The notes below the pieces were generated by a model. The model had not been told where the DNA came from. It worked only from the letters and a program-made list of their open reading frames with translations, and made no database searches. Of a DNA stretch of 64,000 nt, positions 8,952 through 18,202 are shown one piece after another (position 1 is the first letter of the stretch; every line of letters starts with the position of its first letter). Origin of the DNA: Lentimicrobiaceae bacterium (GTDB lineage Bacteria; Bacteroidota; Bacteroidia; Bacteroidales; JAGONC01); NCBI GenBank assembly GCA_017993235.1, contig JAGONC010000005.1, positions 1 through 64,000 of the forward strand, read 5' to 3'. The position numbers and the translations under genes were made by a program.

Positions 8952-10380
8952 AAAAGTAAAGATCCCTCTCTCCCTGCCTTATCCTTTCCATCCGTTCTTC
9001 CAGTTCCTTCTTCCCCTCTGATGCTTCCATGCCATCCAGGTTCTTTTGGATCAGCGCCCAGCCTTTTTCGCGGGTAGCGGGCGGAGCATAGTCGGACAGG
9101 TATTCGGCCAGGGTAAGCAGGGCATTGGGCGTACAGAAACGTTTGATGAACCCGGGCACCGAGAATTCCATAAAATGCTCACCGGTACGTCCTTTCCTGT
9201 AACAGGCCGTACAAAAGGAAGGGATATAATCCTTATGGATCAGCTCATTGATCACCTGGTTGAGCGAACGGTCGTCGTTGATCAGGAATTGCTCCAGGTT
9301 CAGGTTCTGTATGTTTTTACGCTCCTCTTCTGCATAGGCGCCCAGTTCGAGGCGTGTACCGCCGTCGATCTGGGAGCATCCGAACTGGAGCACCTCATCC
9401 CTTACATGGGCAGGTTCCCTCGCTGTGAGGATCATCCCGGTATAGGGCACTGCCAGCCGGAGAATGGCAATGAGCCGTACAAACTCCTCGTTAGATACCC
9501 TGAACCTTTCATCTATCTGATAATCCGATGCATCCTGCACTCTTGGGAAAGAAATGGTATGAGGCCCCACATTGAAACAGGCTTCCAGGTGGCTGGTATG
9601 CCGAACCAGTGCCATCACTTCAAAACGCCAGTCATAGAGCCCCAGCAATGCGCCGATACCCACGTCATCAATGCCGGCCTCCTGGGCGCGGTCAAGAGAT
9701 ACCAGCCGGTAGGTATAGTCCTTCTTCCTTCCGCTGGGATGGTACCAGGTGTATGCCTCCGGATGGTAGGTTTCCTGAAAGATCTGGTAGGTTCCGATCC
9801 CTGCCTGTTTGATCGTCCGGAATCCCTCAACATCCATCGGTGCTGCATTGATATTCACTCTGCGGATCTCACCGTTACCCTTTTTCACCTGGTAAACGGT
9901 CCGAACCGTGCTTGCAATATATTCCGGTGTGTAGGAAGGATGCTCTCCATAAACCAGGATCAGCCGTTTCTGTCCTTCATCTTCCAGGGCCTTCACATTT
10001 TCAATCAGCTCATCCTGGGTGAGGGTTCGCCTTACCGCTTGCCGGTTCGATGCCTTGAAACCGCAGTATTTGCAGTTGTTGATGCAGGAATTGCCCACAT
10101 ACAATGGGGCAAAGAGTACGATGCGCTGACCGTACACCATCTCCTTGAGCCTCCTTGCGCCTTCCTTGATGGCACCGATCATCTCAGGATCCTCTGCCTT
10201 GATGAGGAGGGCAACTTCTTCCAGGGATAAACGGTTCTTGCTCAGCGACCGGTCAATGATGTGCCTGACCTTTTCCAGGGTTGGCTGAGCTTGGTTGATA
10301 TATTCCCAGATCTCATCGGGATCAATGAAAGGTTTCCCTGATATATCCTCGATACGGTATTTTTCCGGAGTGAATTTCAT
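8950..10380 (-). CDS. hydG: [FeFe]-hydrogenase H-cluster radical SAM maturase HydG
   Basis: A tyrosine lyase that supplies the CO and CN ligands of the H-cluster. The radical SAM cysteines are C99, C103 and C106 in SCINNCKYC, next to the family sequence GFKASNR. The C-terminal auxiliary cluster motif is an exact CX2CX22C beginning CTACYRKGRTGEHFMEF, a hallmark of HydG that separates it from ThiH. At 476 residues it is the family length. Its ATG overlaps the stop of the upstream regulator gene by four bases (ATGA), suggesting translational coupling. Confidence 0.96.
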   Translation of the reverse strand: MKFTPEKYRIEDISGKPFIDPDEIWEYINQAQPTLEKVRHIIDRSLSKNRLSLEEVALLIKAEDPEMIGAIKEGARRLKEMVYGQRIVLFAPLYVGNSCINNCKYCGFKASNRQAVRRTLTQDELIENVKALEDEGQKRLILVYGEHPSYTPEYIASTVRTVYQVKKGNGEIRRVNINAAPMDVEGFRTIKQAGIGTYQIFQETYHPEAYTWYHPSGRKKDYTYRLVSLDRAQEAGIDDVGIGALLGLYDWRFEVMALVRHTSHLEACFNVGPHTISFPRVQDASDYQIDERFRVSNEEFVRLIAILRLAVPYTGMILTAREPAHVRDEVLQFGCSQIDGGTRLELGAYAEEERKNIQNLNLEQFLINDDRSLNQVINELIHKDYIPSFCTACYRKGRTGEHFMEFSVPGFIKRFCTPNALLTLAEYLSDYAPPATREKGWALIQKNLDGMEASEGKKELEERMERIRQGERDLYF

Positions 10381-11528
10381 TGGAGGAGGATTATGTCCGT
10401 TGTTTCTGCATTTTTCATCAACGTAACGGTAAAAGAGGTCCCCACATCGGGTTTACTGGTCACCTGGACTTCCCCGGCGTACAGATCCGCAAGCCTTTTC
10501 ACGATCGATAAGCCCAGGCCGCTTCCTGTGATGTTCTTGGTTTTTACATTCTTGATCCTGACAAACTCCTGGAACAGTTTTTCCTGGTCCTCTTCCGACA
10601 TCCCGATGCCGGTGTCTTCCACCTTGATCATGACCCTGTCGTCCGTTCCTTTAACATGAACATACACCTGCCCTCCCTCTTTGTTATATTTAACGGCATT
10701 GGAAAGGAGGTTGTTCAGGATGATCTCAATCTCAGCACTATCTCCATTAAGGTAACAGGGTTCTCCATTATCATAGTAGATCCTGACGTTTTTCTGGATC
10801 GCCATGGGCTCCATGGAATGAATGGCCATTTTGGTTATTTCCGACACATCGATCTTTTTGATTTCCCGCTGCTTCTTTCCAGATTCGAGTTTGGTCAGAT
10901 CCAGCAGGTCCATGATCAGGGTCCGCATCCCTTTCAATCGCTCGATGCTCCGGTTGATCATGACCTCATAATCATCGATCCTGTCGCCCACCTGCTTTTC
11001 CTTCATGATCTGAAGGTACCCTTCGATCGCATTGATCGGTGACTTGAGCTCGTGGGAAAGCACGGACAGGAACTGAAACCTGACCTCTTTTCCCTCTTTG
11101 TGCAACTGACGGGTCATCCGCTTGAGGAACAGGTGCTTGGTGATCCCTTCCATGGCCACCTTTAATTCATCAGGAGTAAAGGGTTTAGGGATAAAATTAT
11201 AGGCTCCGATATTAGTGGCCTTCACGGCCAGATCCAGAGAGGCATATGATGTGATCATCATGACCTGCACATCGTATTGCTTCTTGTTGATATATTCCAG
11301 CACATCAATGCCGTTGATACCCGGCAGTTTATTATCCAGCAGGATGATATCCACCGGCATGGATTCGATGATCTCAATGGCCTTTTCACCCGTTTCGGCA
11401 TCGATGAGCTCAAACTGGAAATCCTCTTCCATGAAAGGGTACCCGACAGAAAAATTCCGCAGGATCCTGTTGATTCCCGAACGGATTCCGGGTTCATCAT
11501 CAACGACCAGTACTTTTAACTTTTCCAT
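10377..11528 (-). CDS. Hybrid response regulator-histidine kinase (REC-HisKA-HATPase)
   Basis: A 383-residue cytoplasmic protein. Residues 1-125 are a receiver domain (VLVVDDEPG at the start, IILLDNKLPGINGIDVLEY with the phospho-acceptor Asp, FIPKPFTPDEL with the conserved Lys). It is joined directly to a HisKA domain with SVLSHELKSPINAIEGY near residue 160 and an HATPase domain with NNLLSNAVKYN and GSGLGLSIVKRL. There is no transmembrane or other sensor segment, so its input is probably a phosphoryl group passed to the receiver. It sits between the single-domain regulator and hydG, suggesting it belongs to the hydrogenase phosphorelay. Confidence 0.9.
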   Translation of the reverse strand: MEKLKVLVVDDEPGIRSGINRILRNFSVGYPFMEEDFQFELIDAETGEKAIEIIESMPVDIILLDNKLPGINGIDVLEYINKKQYDVQVMMITSYASLDLAVKATNIGAYNFIPKPFTPDELKVAMEGITKHLFLKRMTRQLHKEGKEVRFQFLSVLSHELKSPINAIEGYLQIMKEKQVGDRIDDYEVMINRSIERLKGMRTLIMDLLDLTKLESGKKQREIKKIDVSEITKMAIHSMEPMAIQKNVRIYYDNGEPCYLNGDSAEIEIILNNLLSNAVKYNKEGGQVYVHVKGTDDRVMIKVEDTGIGMSEEDQEKLFQEFVRIKNVKTKNITGSGLGLSIVKRLADLYAGEVQVTSKPDVGTSFTVTLMKNAETTDIILLQ

Positions 11529-11551
11529 GGTAAAACATATTTATTTCCGGA

Positions 11552-11938
11552 TCACAGCTGCAATAATTTATTGATCTCACGGTGGAGCTGGTCAGGCCTG
11601 ATGCCTTTCTCCAGGTAAAGATCCGCCTTGATCCAGTTCTTTTCCTCTTCTGTGTCCAGTCCGAAGATCATTCCGGTCTCTGCCGTAACGGCAGTGGCAA
11701 TGATGACCGGCACATCAGGGTATTTCATCTTGAATTTATAGCTCAGGATGAATCCGCTGTCTTTATTCTCCATCATCAGGTCGAAGATGGCAAGGTCAGG
11801 TTTCATCTGCTGGATGATCTCCTCTCCTTCCTTCTGACTTTCAGCGGTTATGGTTTCAAATCCAAAACTTTCCACATGGAATTTCATCAGGTTCAGTGAA
11901 TCGGGATCATCATCCACGATCAATACTTTTTTGGTCAT
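11552..11938 (-). CDS. Single-domain response regulator (REC)
   Basis: A 128-residue stand-alone receiver. The acidic pocket is in KVLIVDDDPDSLNL, the phospho-acceptor is in LAIFDLMMENKDSGF, and YLEKGI takes the position of the conserved Lys loop. There is an extra segment (TGMIFGLDTEEEKNWIKADL) before that loop. It has no output domain and so probably relays phosphate between the two kinases encoded on either side. It starts 6 bp after the hydrogenase-like kinase gene. Confidence 0.88.
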   Translation of the reverse strand: MTKKVLIVDDDPDSLNLMKFHVESFGFETITAESQKEGEEIIQQMKPDLAIFDLMMENKDSGFILSYKFKMKYPDVPVIIATAVTAETGMIFGLDTEEEKNWIKADLYLEKGIRPDQLHREINKLLQL

Positions 11939-11944
11939 GATAGG

Positions 11945-13969
11945 TTAATTTAATTGGTTTAACACGCGTGGTAACCGGATGGTAAAAGTGGTTCCTGTGG
12001 GGCCTTGGGCCGGGTCCGCATTGGATGCCACGGTGATCTGCCCACGGTGCATTTTTATGATTCCGTAAATCAAGGGTAAACCCAATCCTGTTCCTTTACC
12101 CAGTTTTTTTGTAGTAAAGAAAGGAGTAAAGATCTTCTCCATATTTTCCCGGGTGATTCCGGCGCCTGTGTCACTCACTTTAATTTCGATGGTTTCCTGG
12201 TCGCCCGACAGGACGATATTCAGCATCCCGCCATCGGGCATGGCTTCCACGGCATTCTTTTCCAGGTTGGTGAGTACCTGCATCATCTGATCCTGATCGA
12301 TCATGGATTCCGTGTCTTTTGCAGTGCATTCGAACGTAACTGTAATTCCGTCGGACTTGATGATGGACTGGATGCTTCGGTTAATGAAGTCCTTCATGTT
12401 GGTAGGCTCCAGTTTGACCTGGTTTTTCCGGGCAAAATTGAGCAATCCGCCAACGATGCTCTTGCATCGGCTGGCCTGTTCAGCGATCAGTTCAAGATCC
12501 TTACGGATCGGATCGTCGGGTCTTGACTCATCGATCAGGATATTGCTGTACATAGTAATCACACCCAGGGGATTATTGAGTTCGTGGGCGATTCCTGCCG
12601 ACAGTTGCCCCATAGTTGCCATTTTCTCGGACTGTTTCAGTGCCTGCTGCGCTGTCGCGAGCTTTTCGTTGGAGAAATTCAGTTCTTCGATCGACTTGTG
12701 CAATTTCTCAATGGTGTAGGGCAGGCACATTTCGGTCTCTGCCAGTCCTTCCAGGATCGCAATAGCGTGTTCTTCACAGGTATCATAGCCACAGGCTCCG
12801 CAATTCAGGTGATCGGCCGGGTCCTTTTTCCCCATGCGAAGGAGCACATTGTCGATTTCTTCCAGGTTGGGGAGAGGAATACGCCGGTCGGCCGGTTTGA
12901 AGGATTTGCTCAGATCGATCCCGCTGAACTCGTCCATATCTTTCATCCATTGTGCGTGTCGGATATCCGACATCTTTTTGCTGGCATACCGGCTGATCTC
13001 CTTTCGTCGGATATATCGCTGACCGTTTCGTGACATACCGGGTCCCATGATGCATCCTTCACAGCAAAGCAGCTGGAGGTGGTGGGTTTCCTTGAGCTCT
13101 TTCCCGAACTGGCGTATGGCATCCTTGAACTGAGGTTTTCCTTCGGCGATGAGTATGTTCCCGTTGCACAGGTCATCCTCCTTATTCATCGACTGGAGCA
13201 GTCCCCTGCTCAAGGGGAAAATGGCTCCCTTTCCGGCATGGGGAGGATCAAAATCGGAGGCAGCAGCCTGCTGAAGTTCATCCGGGTGAAGGTCAAAAAG
13301 CTTTCTGAGTTCCTCGAAGGTTATCACTTCATCCACTTCTGAAGTTTCTGCTTTTTTTGCGATACAGGGCCCGATAAAGACCAGTTTGATATGCTCTCTG
13401 AATTTCTTTCTGGCCACACGGACCGTGGCGACCATGGGTGAGACAACAGGTGCCAGGTAAGGTACCAATTCCGGATTATAGTGTCGGATGTAGTAAACAA
13501 TGGCAGGGCAATCGGAACTGATCATCATCGGGGTATCCTTCCTGTCGATCAATCGTGCATATTCCCGGGCAACGAGATCAGCCCCGAAAGCCACTTCCAT
13601 TACGTGGTCAAAGCCCAGTGCCCGAAGTCTCCCCACAAATTGCCTGTGGTCGCTGAATTCGGTGAACTCAGCCGGAAAACTGGGAGCCACAAGGGCAACC
13701 ACGGTTTCAGAAGAAGAAAGAAGATCCTGTACCTGACGGACCTGGTTCACATACACCTTTGCCTGCTGGCTGCACACCACAACACAGTTCCCACAACCGA
13801 TGCAGCGCTCACTGATCACTTCCGCCTGTCCGTTGATGATCCGGATCGCCTTCACAGGACATTCCCTTACGCACGTATAGCACACCCTGCACCTGTCCTT
13901 GACCGTATAGACCAACTTATCCCTCACCGGAGCACTCATAGGTAATATGGTTTCTTTCCCTTCCTTCAT
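11945..13969 (-). CDS. Hydrogenase-like Fe-S sensor histidine kinase
   Basis: A 674-residue fusion. Residues 25-68 hold a 2x[4Fe-4S] ferredoxin (CRVCYTCVRECP, CIGCGNCVVVC). Residues 88-330 are an [FeFe]-hydrogenase large-subunit-like domain in which the four H-cluster cysteines are kept (C154 in SSDCPA, C202 in FIGPC, C302 and C306 in LCCEGC). The neighbouring proton-transfer cysteine of TSCCP is D153, and the GGGQ end of L3 is changed. Residues 388-416 are an Fe-S domain (CGACGYDTC). After a coiled coil come HisKA (H462 in AHELNNPLG) and HATPase (GKGTGLGLPLIYGI). There are no membrane spans. It most likely senses H2 or redox state for the operon rather than catalysing turnover. It begins 2 bp after hydA. 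Confidence 0.9.
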   Translation of the reverse strand: MKEGKETILPMSAPVRDKLVYTVKDRCRVCYTCVRECPVKAIRIINGQAEVISERCIGCGNCVVVCSQQAKVYVNQVRQVQDLLSSSETVVALVAPSFPAEFTEFSDHRQFVGRLRALGFDHVMEVAFGADLVAREYARLIDRKDTPMMISSDCPAIVYYIRHYNPELVPYLAPVVSPMVATVRVARKKFREHIKLVFIGPCIAKKAETSEVDEVITFEELRKLFDLHPDELQQAAASDFDPPHAGKGAIFPLSRGLLQSMNKEDDLCNGNILIAEGKPQFKDAIRQFGKELKETHHLQLLCCEGCIMGPGMSRNGQRYIRRKEISRYASKKMSDIRHAQWMKDMDEFSGIDLSKSFKPADRRIPLPNLEEIDNVLLRMGKKDPADHLNCGACGYDTCEEHAIAILEGLAETEMCLPYTIEKLHKSIEELNFSNEKLATAQQALKQSEKMATMGQLSAGIAHELNNPLGVITMYSNILIDESRPDDPIRKDLELIAEQASRCKSIVGGLLNFARKNQVKLEPTNMKDFINRSIQSIIKSDGITVTFECTAKDTESMIDQDQMMQVLTNLEKNAVEAMPDGGMLNIVLSGDQETIEIKVSDTGAGITRENMEKIFTPFFTTKKLGKGTGLGLPLIYGIIKMHRGQITVASNADPAQGPTGTTFTIRLPRVLNQLN

Positions 13970-13971
13970 GG

Positions 13972-15696
13972 TTACAACATCACATCACGTTTATTATAGC
14001 TTGTATGAAGCAATTCATGACTTTTATGTCCGAGGGGTTCTCCAAGGAACTCCTGGTATAATTCGATCACTTCAGGATTCTTGTGCGACATTTTGATGGT
14101 TTCCTGGTCGTCGATGGCATAGAGCGACCTCATACGGGCAAGGATATCCGACTCTCCGCAGCCGACACGCTGACCTCCTCCGGCCACGCATCCACCCGGA
14201 CAGGCCATCACTTCAATGAAATGAATGTCGTTCCGGCCGCCGTGGATCTCCTCCAGTAAAAGATGAGCATTCTTCAGACCGCTGACCACCGCCACACCCA
14301 GCTCCAGATCACCGATACGGATACGGGTTTCCTTCCTTCCCCTGAATCCCCTTATTTCAGGGATCCGGAAACTGACCAGGTCCTTTCCCGTAAGCTTAAA
14401 ATAGGCTGTGCGGATGGCAGCTTCCATCACACCGCCCGTGTTGCCGAAAAGTTTCCCGGCAGAGCTTCTCACCCCCAGGGGCGAGTCGGCGGTTTCGGGA
14501 TTCAGCTTCTCGATCTCTATCCCATAAAGCCTGATCAGCCGGATGAGCTCCCGCGTCGACAATACGGCGTCAACGTCGGTGATCCCGCGGTGTGTCATAT
14601 TCTCCCGCTGTGCCTCGAATTTCTTGGCCACGCACGGCATGATCGACACCGAATAGATCTGATGGGGATCCTTTTGTTCCTTTTCGCTGATATAGCTCTT
14701 GACCACGGCTCCCAGCATCTGCTGCGGCGATTTGCACGTCGAAAGGTTGGGGAGCATGTCATGGGCAAATTCCTCTGCATACTTGATCCAGGCAGGGCAG
14801 CAGCTGGTGATCATCGGCAATACACCGTTGTTCTGAATGCGGTGGATCAGTTCAGCCGATTCTTCCATGATCGTAAGGTCAGCCGAGAAAGAAGTATCAT
14901 ACACCCTGTCGAACCCTATCTTGCGGAGCGCTGCATTGAGCAGGCCGTTGAGGTCGGCACCTGGTTCCAGACCAAACGCCTCTGCAATCGAAACCGTTAC
15001 CGCCGGGGCATACTGCACGATCACCATCTTATCCTTATCATTCAACGCCATCTGGACTTCATTGATGTGCGGTTTTTCCGACAGGGCTCCCGTCGGGCAT
15101 ACCAGGATGCACTGCCCGCAGTTCACGCAGCTGGAAACGTTCAATCCCTTGTTGAAAGCCGTGCCGATGACCGACCGGCTTCCCCGGTTGATGTAATCAA
15201 TGGCCGAGACATCCATCACTTCTTCGCAGACTCTTACACATCTGCCGCAAAGGATGCATTTGTCAGGATCGCGGACAATGCTGAGGCTGGAAAGGTCTTT
15301 GTGGTGATCATTTTTCTTTCCGCTGATCCTGCGTTCCACCACATTATGTTCACCGGCAAGATCCTGAAGGGTGCACTTTCCGTTTCGTACGCAGTAAAGA
15401 CAATCATCAGGATGATTCGATAAAAGCAGTTCCACGATCACCTTCCTGGATTCCACCACCCGGGGTGAGTTTGTCTGTATTTTCATCCCTTCTTCCACAG
15501 GATAGGAGCAGGAGGTAATCAATTTTCCGTTCGACTGGTTTTCCACCACGCACATCCGGCAGGAGCCGGATGGCAGATAATTCTTCATATGGCACAGTGT
15601 GGGTACCCTGATCCCATTCCTGGAAAGGACGTCGATCAGCAGTTCGCCCTTACTCGCCTCTATCTTCTTGTTGTTGATTTCAATTGTGCAATCCAT
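13972..15696 (-). CDS. hydA: [FeFe]-hydrogenase catalytic subunit HydA
   Basis: A 574-residue M3-type catalytic subunit. Residues 1-80 form a [2Fe-2S] domain (CHMKNYLPSGSCRMC). A His-ligated cluster motif follows (HPDDCLYCVRNGKC, H95), then two [4Fe-4S] motifs (CILCGRCVRVC, CVNCGQCILVC). The H domain has all three signatures: L1 TSCCPAW with C299 and C300, L2 MPCVAKK with C355, L3 MACPGGCVAGGGQ with C499 and C503. All catalytic residues are intact. With HydB and HydC it would form a cytoplasmic NAD-linked, possibly electron-bifurcating, complex interconverting H2 with NADH and reduced ferredoxin. Bifurcation is inferred from family and gene order and is not proven by sequence. Confidence 0.97.
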   Translation of the reverse strand: MDCTIEINNKKIEASKGELLIDVLSRNGIRVPTLCHMKNYLPSGSCRMCVVENQSNGKLITSCSYPVEEGMKIQTNSPRVVESRKVIVELLLSNHPDDCLYCVRNGKCTLQDLAGEHNVVERRISGKKNDHHKDLSSLSIVRDPDKCILCGRCVRVCEEVMDVSAIDYINRGSRSVIGTAFNKGLNVSSCVNCGQCILVCPTGALSEKPHINEVQMALNDKDKMVIVQYAPAVTVSIAEAFGLEPGADLNGLLNAALRKIGFDRVYDTSFSADLTIMEESAELIHRIQNNGVLPMITSCCPAWIKYAEEFAHDMLPNLSTCKSPQQMLGAVVKSYISEKEQKDPHQIYSVSIMPCVAKKFEAQRENMTHRGITDVDAVLSTRELIRLIRLYGIEIEKLNPETADSPLGVRSSAGKLFGNTGGVMEAAIRTAYFKLTGKDLVSFRIPEIRGFRGRKETRIRIGDLELGVAVVSGLKNAHLLLEEIHGGRNDIHFIEVMACPGGCVAGGGQRVGCGESDILARMRSLYAIDDQETIKMSHKNPEVIELYQEFLGEPLGHKSHELLHTSYNKRDVML

Positions 15697-15723
15697 AGTT
15701 CCATTGTATTAATTGATGGAGCA

Positions 15724-17673
15724 TTATTCCCTGATAAAAATAGCACCGAATTTACAGGCTTCCTCGCAGCTGCCGCAACCGATGCATTTCTCCTCCACGA
15801 TGAAATGAGCTGTTTTTTTAGCACCGATGATGGCGCCTGTGGGACATTTCTTCGAACATACGGTACACCCGGTGCATTTATCCACATCAATCCAGAAGGT
15901 CCGCAGGTCAGTGCAGACTCCTGCCGGGCATTTGCGTTCATAGATATGGGATTCATACTCATCCCTGAACCAGCGCAGTGTGCTCAGTACGGGATTGGGA
16001 GCCGTTTGGCCCAGTCCGCAGAGAGAGGTTTCCCGGATCACCTTCCCCAGCTTTTCCAGCTGGATGATGCCACGAAACCGCGTCAGTGGCTGGTTGCCCG
16101 AGTTGACTGGTTTGGAGGTGATGCTTTCCAGGATCTCCAGCATACGGCGAGTCCCTTCACGACAGGGAATGCATTTCCCGCAGCTTTCGCGCTGGATAAA
16201 ATCCATAAAAAACTTGGCCACATCCACCATGCATGTATCTTCATCCATAACCACCAAGCCCCCGCTTCCCATCATAGCTCCGGCACGGATCAGCGATTCG
16301 TAGTCGATCTCGATGTCGAGGTTGGCCTCCGTGATACAACCACCCGAAGGACCCCCTATCTGAACAGCTTTGAATTTCTTTCCGTTGCGAACGCCACCGG
16401 CGATCGTATAAATAATATCGCGTAGCTTCGTCCCCATCGGTATCTCCACAAGTCCGGTACGACTAATCTTCCCCGACAGGGCGAACACCTTGGTTCCCTT
16501 GCTGGTAGTGGTACCCATTGAACTAAACCATTCCTCTCCCTTCTCTATAAGGGTGGACAGGTTGGCCAGGGTTTCCACGTTGTTGATCACAGTAGGCTTT
16601 CCGAAGAGGCCGCTGACAGCCGGGAAGGGAGGTCTGGGACGTGGCATCCCGCGCTTGCCTTCGATGCTGTGCATCAGTGCTGTTTCTTCTCCGCAAACAA
16701 AAGCCCCCGCACCCATCTTGATGATGATGTCAAAATCGAATCCTGTACCGGCAATGTCCTTACCCAGCAATCCATACTGGCGGGCATGGTCCAAGGCGAT
16801 TCGCAGCCTTTGGATGGCCAGCGGGTATTCGGCACGGATGTACACATACCCTTTGGAAGCGCCGATACCGTATGCAGCTATGGCCATCCCTTCGATCAAC
16901 CGGTAAGGATCCCCCTCGATCACTGCTCTGTCCATGAAAGCACCGGGGTCTCCTTCATCCGCGTTGCAGATCAGGTACTTCTGATCCGCCTGGGTCTTGT
17001 TGGCAAACTTCCACTTTCTGCCGGTGGGGAAACCACCACCGCCACGTCCACGCAAGCCGCTGATCTCCACCTTGTTGCATACCTCCAGCGGTGTATACGT
17101 ATGCAGAACCTTCAGCAGGCTCTGATATCCGCCGTGGGCAATGTATTCCTTGATGCTGACCGGGTCAATGACGCCGCAATTCTTCAGTACAACCCGTGTC
17201 TGATGTGCAAAGAACGGATGCTCATCCAGGTAAGGGACGCTATCCCATTCTCCGGCCGACTCGCCCCTGAATTGCCCCAGGATATCATCTTCCACAGGCT
17301 CTCCGTTCCAAACGGAATCAAGCAGAGGATTTACCTTATCGGCAGTGACCTTCTGAAAGCACAGACGGTTCCTGCCAGGCAGCTGAACATCCAGCAGAGG
17401 CTCCGCCGAGCACATGCCAATACAGCCTACCTGTACAATGTCCGCATCGATTTCTTTTTCCTTTATATATTGTCGAACCGCCTGCAGGGTCTTACCAGCT
17501 CCCGCACCCAGCCCGCACGTCCCCGAACCGATGAAGATCACCGGCTTAAGAAGGTGTTCCCTCCGCAAGGAACCGAATAGTTCCTTCCCGGGAACGGAAT
17601 GAAGAGCCGGTTCCTGGCTCAGCAGCCTGTCCAGCAACAATTGCCGGACATCTGTTATTGTTTCGCTGATCAT
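15724..17673 (-). CDS. hydB: NADH-binding hydrogenase subunit HydB (NuoF-like)
   Basis: A 649-residue flavoprotein subunit that links the hydrogenase to NAD(H). It begins with a thioredoxin-like [2Fe-2S] domain (GTCGLGAG near residue 52, GCIGMCSAEPL near residue 83). A NuoF core follows, with FMN/NADH loop GLRGRGGGGFPTGRKW near residue 206 and AGAFVCGEETALMHSIEG, an SLBB domain, and the cluster motif SCGKCIPCREGTRRM. It ends with two [4Fe-4S] motifs (CTGCTVCSKKC, CIGCGSCEEAC). The extra N- and C-terminal clusters are the signature of HydB rather than respiratory NuoF. It overlaps hydC by four bases. Confidence 0.96.
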   Translation of the reverse strand: MISETITDVRQLLLDRLLSQEPALHSVPGKELFGSLRREHLLKPVIFIGSGTCGLGAGAGKTLQAVRQYIKEKEIDADIVQVGCIGMCSAEPLLDVQLPGRNRLCFQKVTADKVNPLLDSVWNGEPVEDDILGQFRGESAGEWDSVPYLDEHPFFAHQTRVVLKNCGVIDPVSIKEYIAHGGYQSLLKVLHTYTPLEVCNKVEISGLRGRGGGGFPTGRKWKFANKTQADQKYLICNADEGDPGAFMDRAVIEGDPYRLIEGMAIAAYGIGASKGYVYIRAEYPLAIQRLRIALDHARQYGLLGKDIAGTGFDFDIIIKMGAGAFVCGEETALMHSIEGKRGMPRPRPPFPAVSGLFGKPTVINNVETLANLSTLIEKGEEWFSSMGTTTSKGTKVFALSGKISRTGLVEIPMGTKLRDIIYTIAGGVRNGKKFKAVQIGGPSGGCITEANLDIEIDYESLIRAGAMMGSGGLVVMDEDTCMVDVAKFFMDFIQRESCGKCIPCREGTRRMLEILESITSKPVNSGNQPLTRFRGIIQLEKLGKVIRETSLCGLGQTAPNPVLSTLRWFRDEYESHIYERKCPAGVCTDLRTFWIDVDKCTGCTVCSKKCPTGAIIGAKKTAHFIVEEKCIGCGSCEEACKFGAIFIRE

Positions 17674-18140
17674 ATCGTTTCCTCCCTTTTTCTGTACTGC
17701 TCAATAATTTCCGCCACTTTGGCCTCGCTGACCTGTGCATGGAATTCGCCGCTGACATTGATTACCGGCGCCAGTCCGCAGGCACCGATGCAGGCGACGA
17801 TCTCTATGCTGAACAGGCCATCACGTGTGGTCTGCCCTGCCTTGATGTGCAATAATTTTTCCAGGTGCTCAAGAACCGTGGCGGAACCCAGCACGTGGCA
17901 GGCGGTTCCGCGGCAGACCTGGATGTGATACCTGCCGGTGGGCTGAAACCTGAACTGATTATAAAATGTTGCAACACCATAAATGCGGCTCGATGGAATA
18001 CCCAGGTGCCTTCCTACTTCCACAACGGCTTCTTCCGATAGATACCCCTCTTTCTCCTGGATCTCCTGGAGAATCGGGATCAGGCTGTCATGCCTTCCTT
18101 TTTCATGAATTTCCAGTACTTCTGCAATTCCGGGTTTCAT
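17670..18140 (-). CDS. hydC: Hydrogenase [2Fe-2S] subunit HydC (NuoE-like)
   Basis: A 156-residue NuoE-type thioredoxin-fold protein that carries electrons in the HydABC complex. The N-terminal helical part (LIPILQEIQEKEGYLSEEAV, then GIPSSRIYGVATFYNQF) and the cluster ligands in CRGTACHVLGS and CIGACGLAPV are as expected. Its stop overlaps the hydB start (ATGA). It lies 62 bp below the first regulator gene of the operon; that gap is AT-rich with repeated TTGATT-like words. Confidence 0.95.
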   Translation of the reverse strand: MKPGIAEVLEIHEKGRHDSLIPILQEIQEKEGYLSEEAVVEVGRHLGIPSSRIYGVATFYNQFRFQPTGRYHIQVCRGTACHVLGSATVLEHLEKLLHIKAGQTTRDGLFSIEIVACIGACGLAPVINVSGEFHAQVSEAKVAEIIEQYRKREETI

Positions 18141-18202
18141 GGATTTGTTGATTTATTGATTGATTAATTGGAAAAGATTTCGTCCGGCCGGATCCTGCCA
18201 TA

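Noticed and set aside
14263-15423. 386-codon plus-strand open frame opposite hydA
   Set aside because: It is antisense to a fully conserved hydrogenase gene and shows no family likeness. Other long frames opposite hydG (9046-10230) and hydB (16669-17580) are rejected for the same reason.
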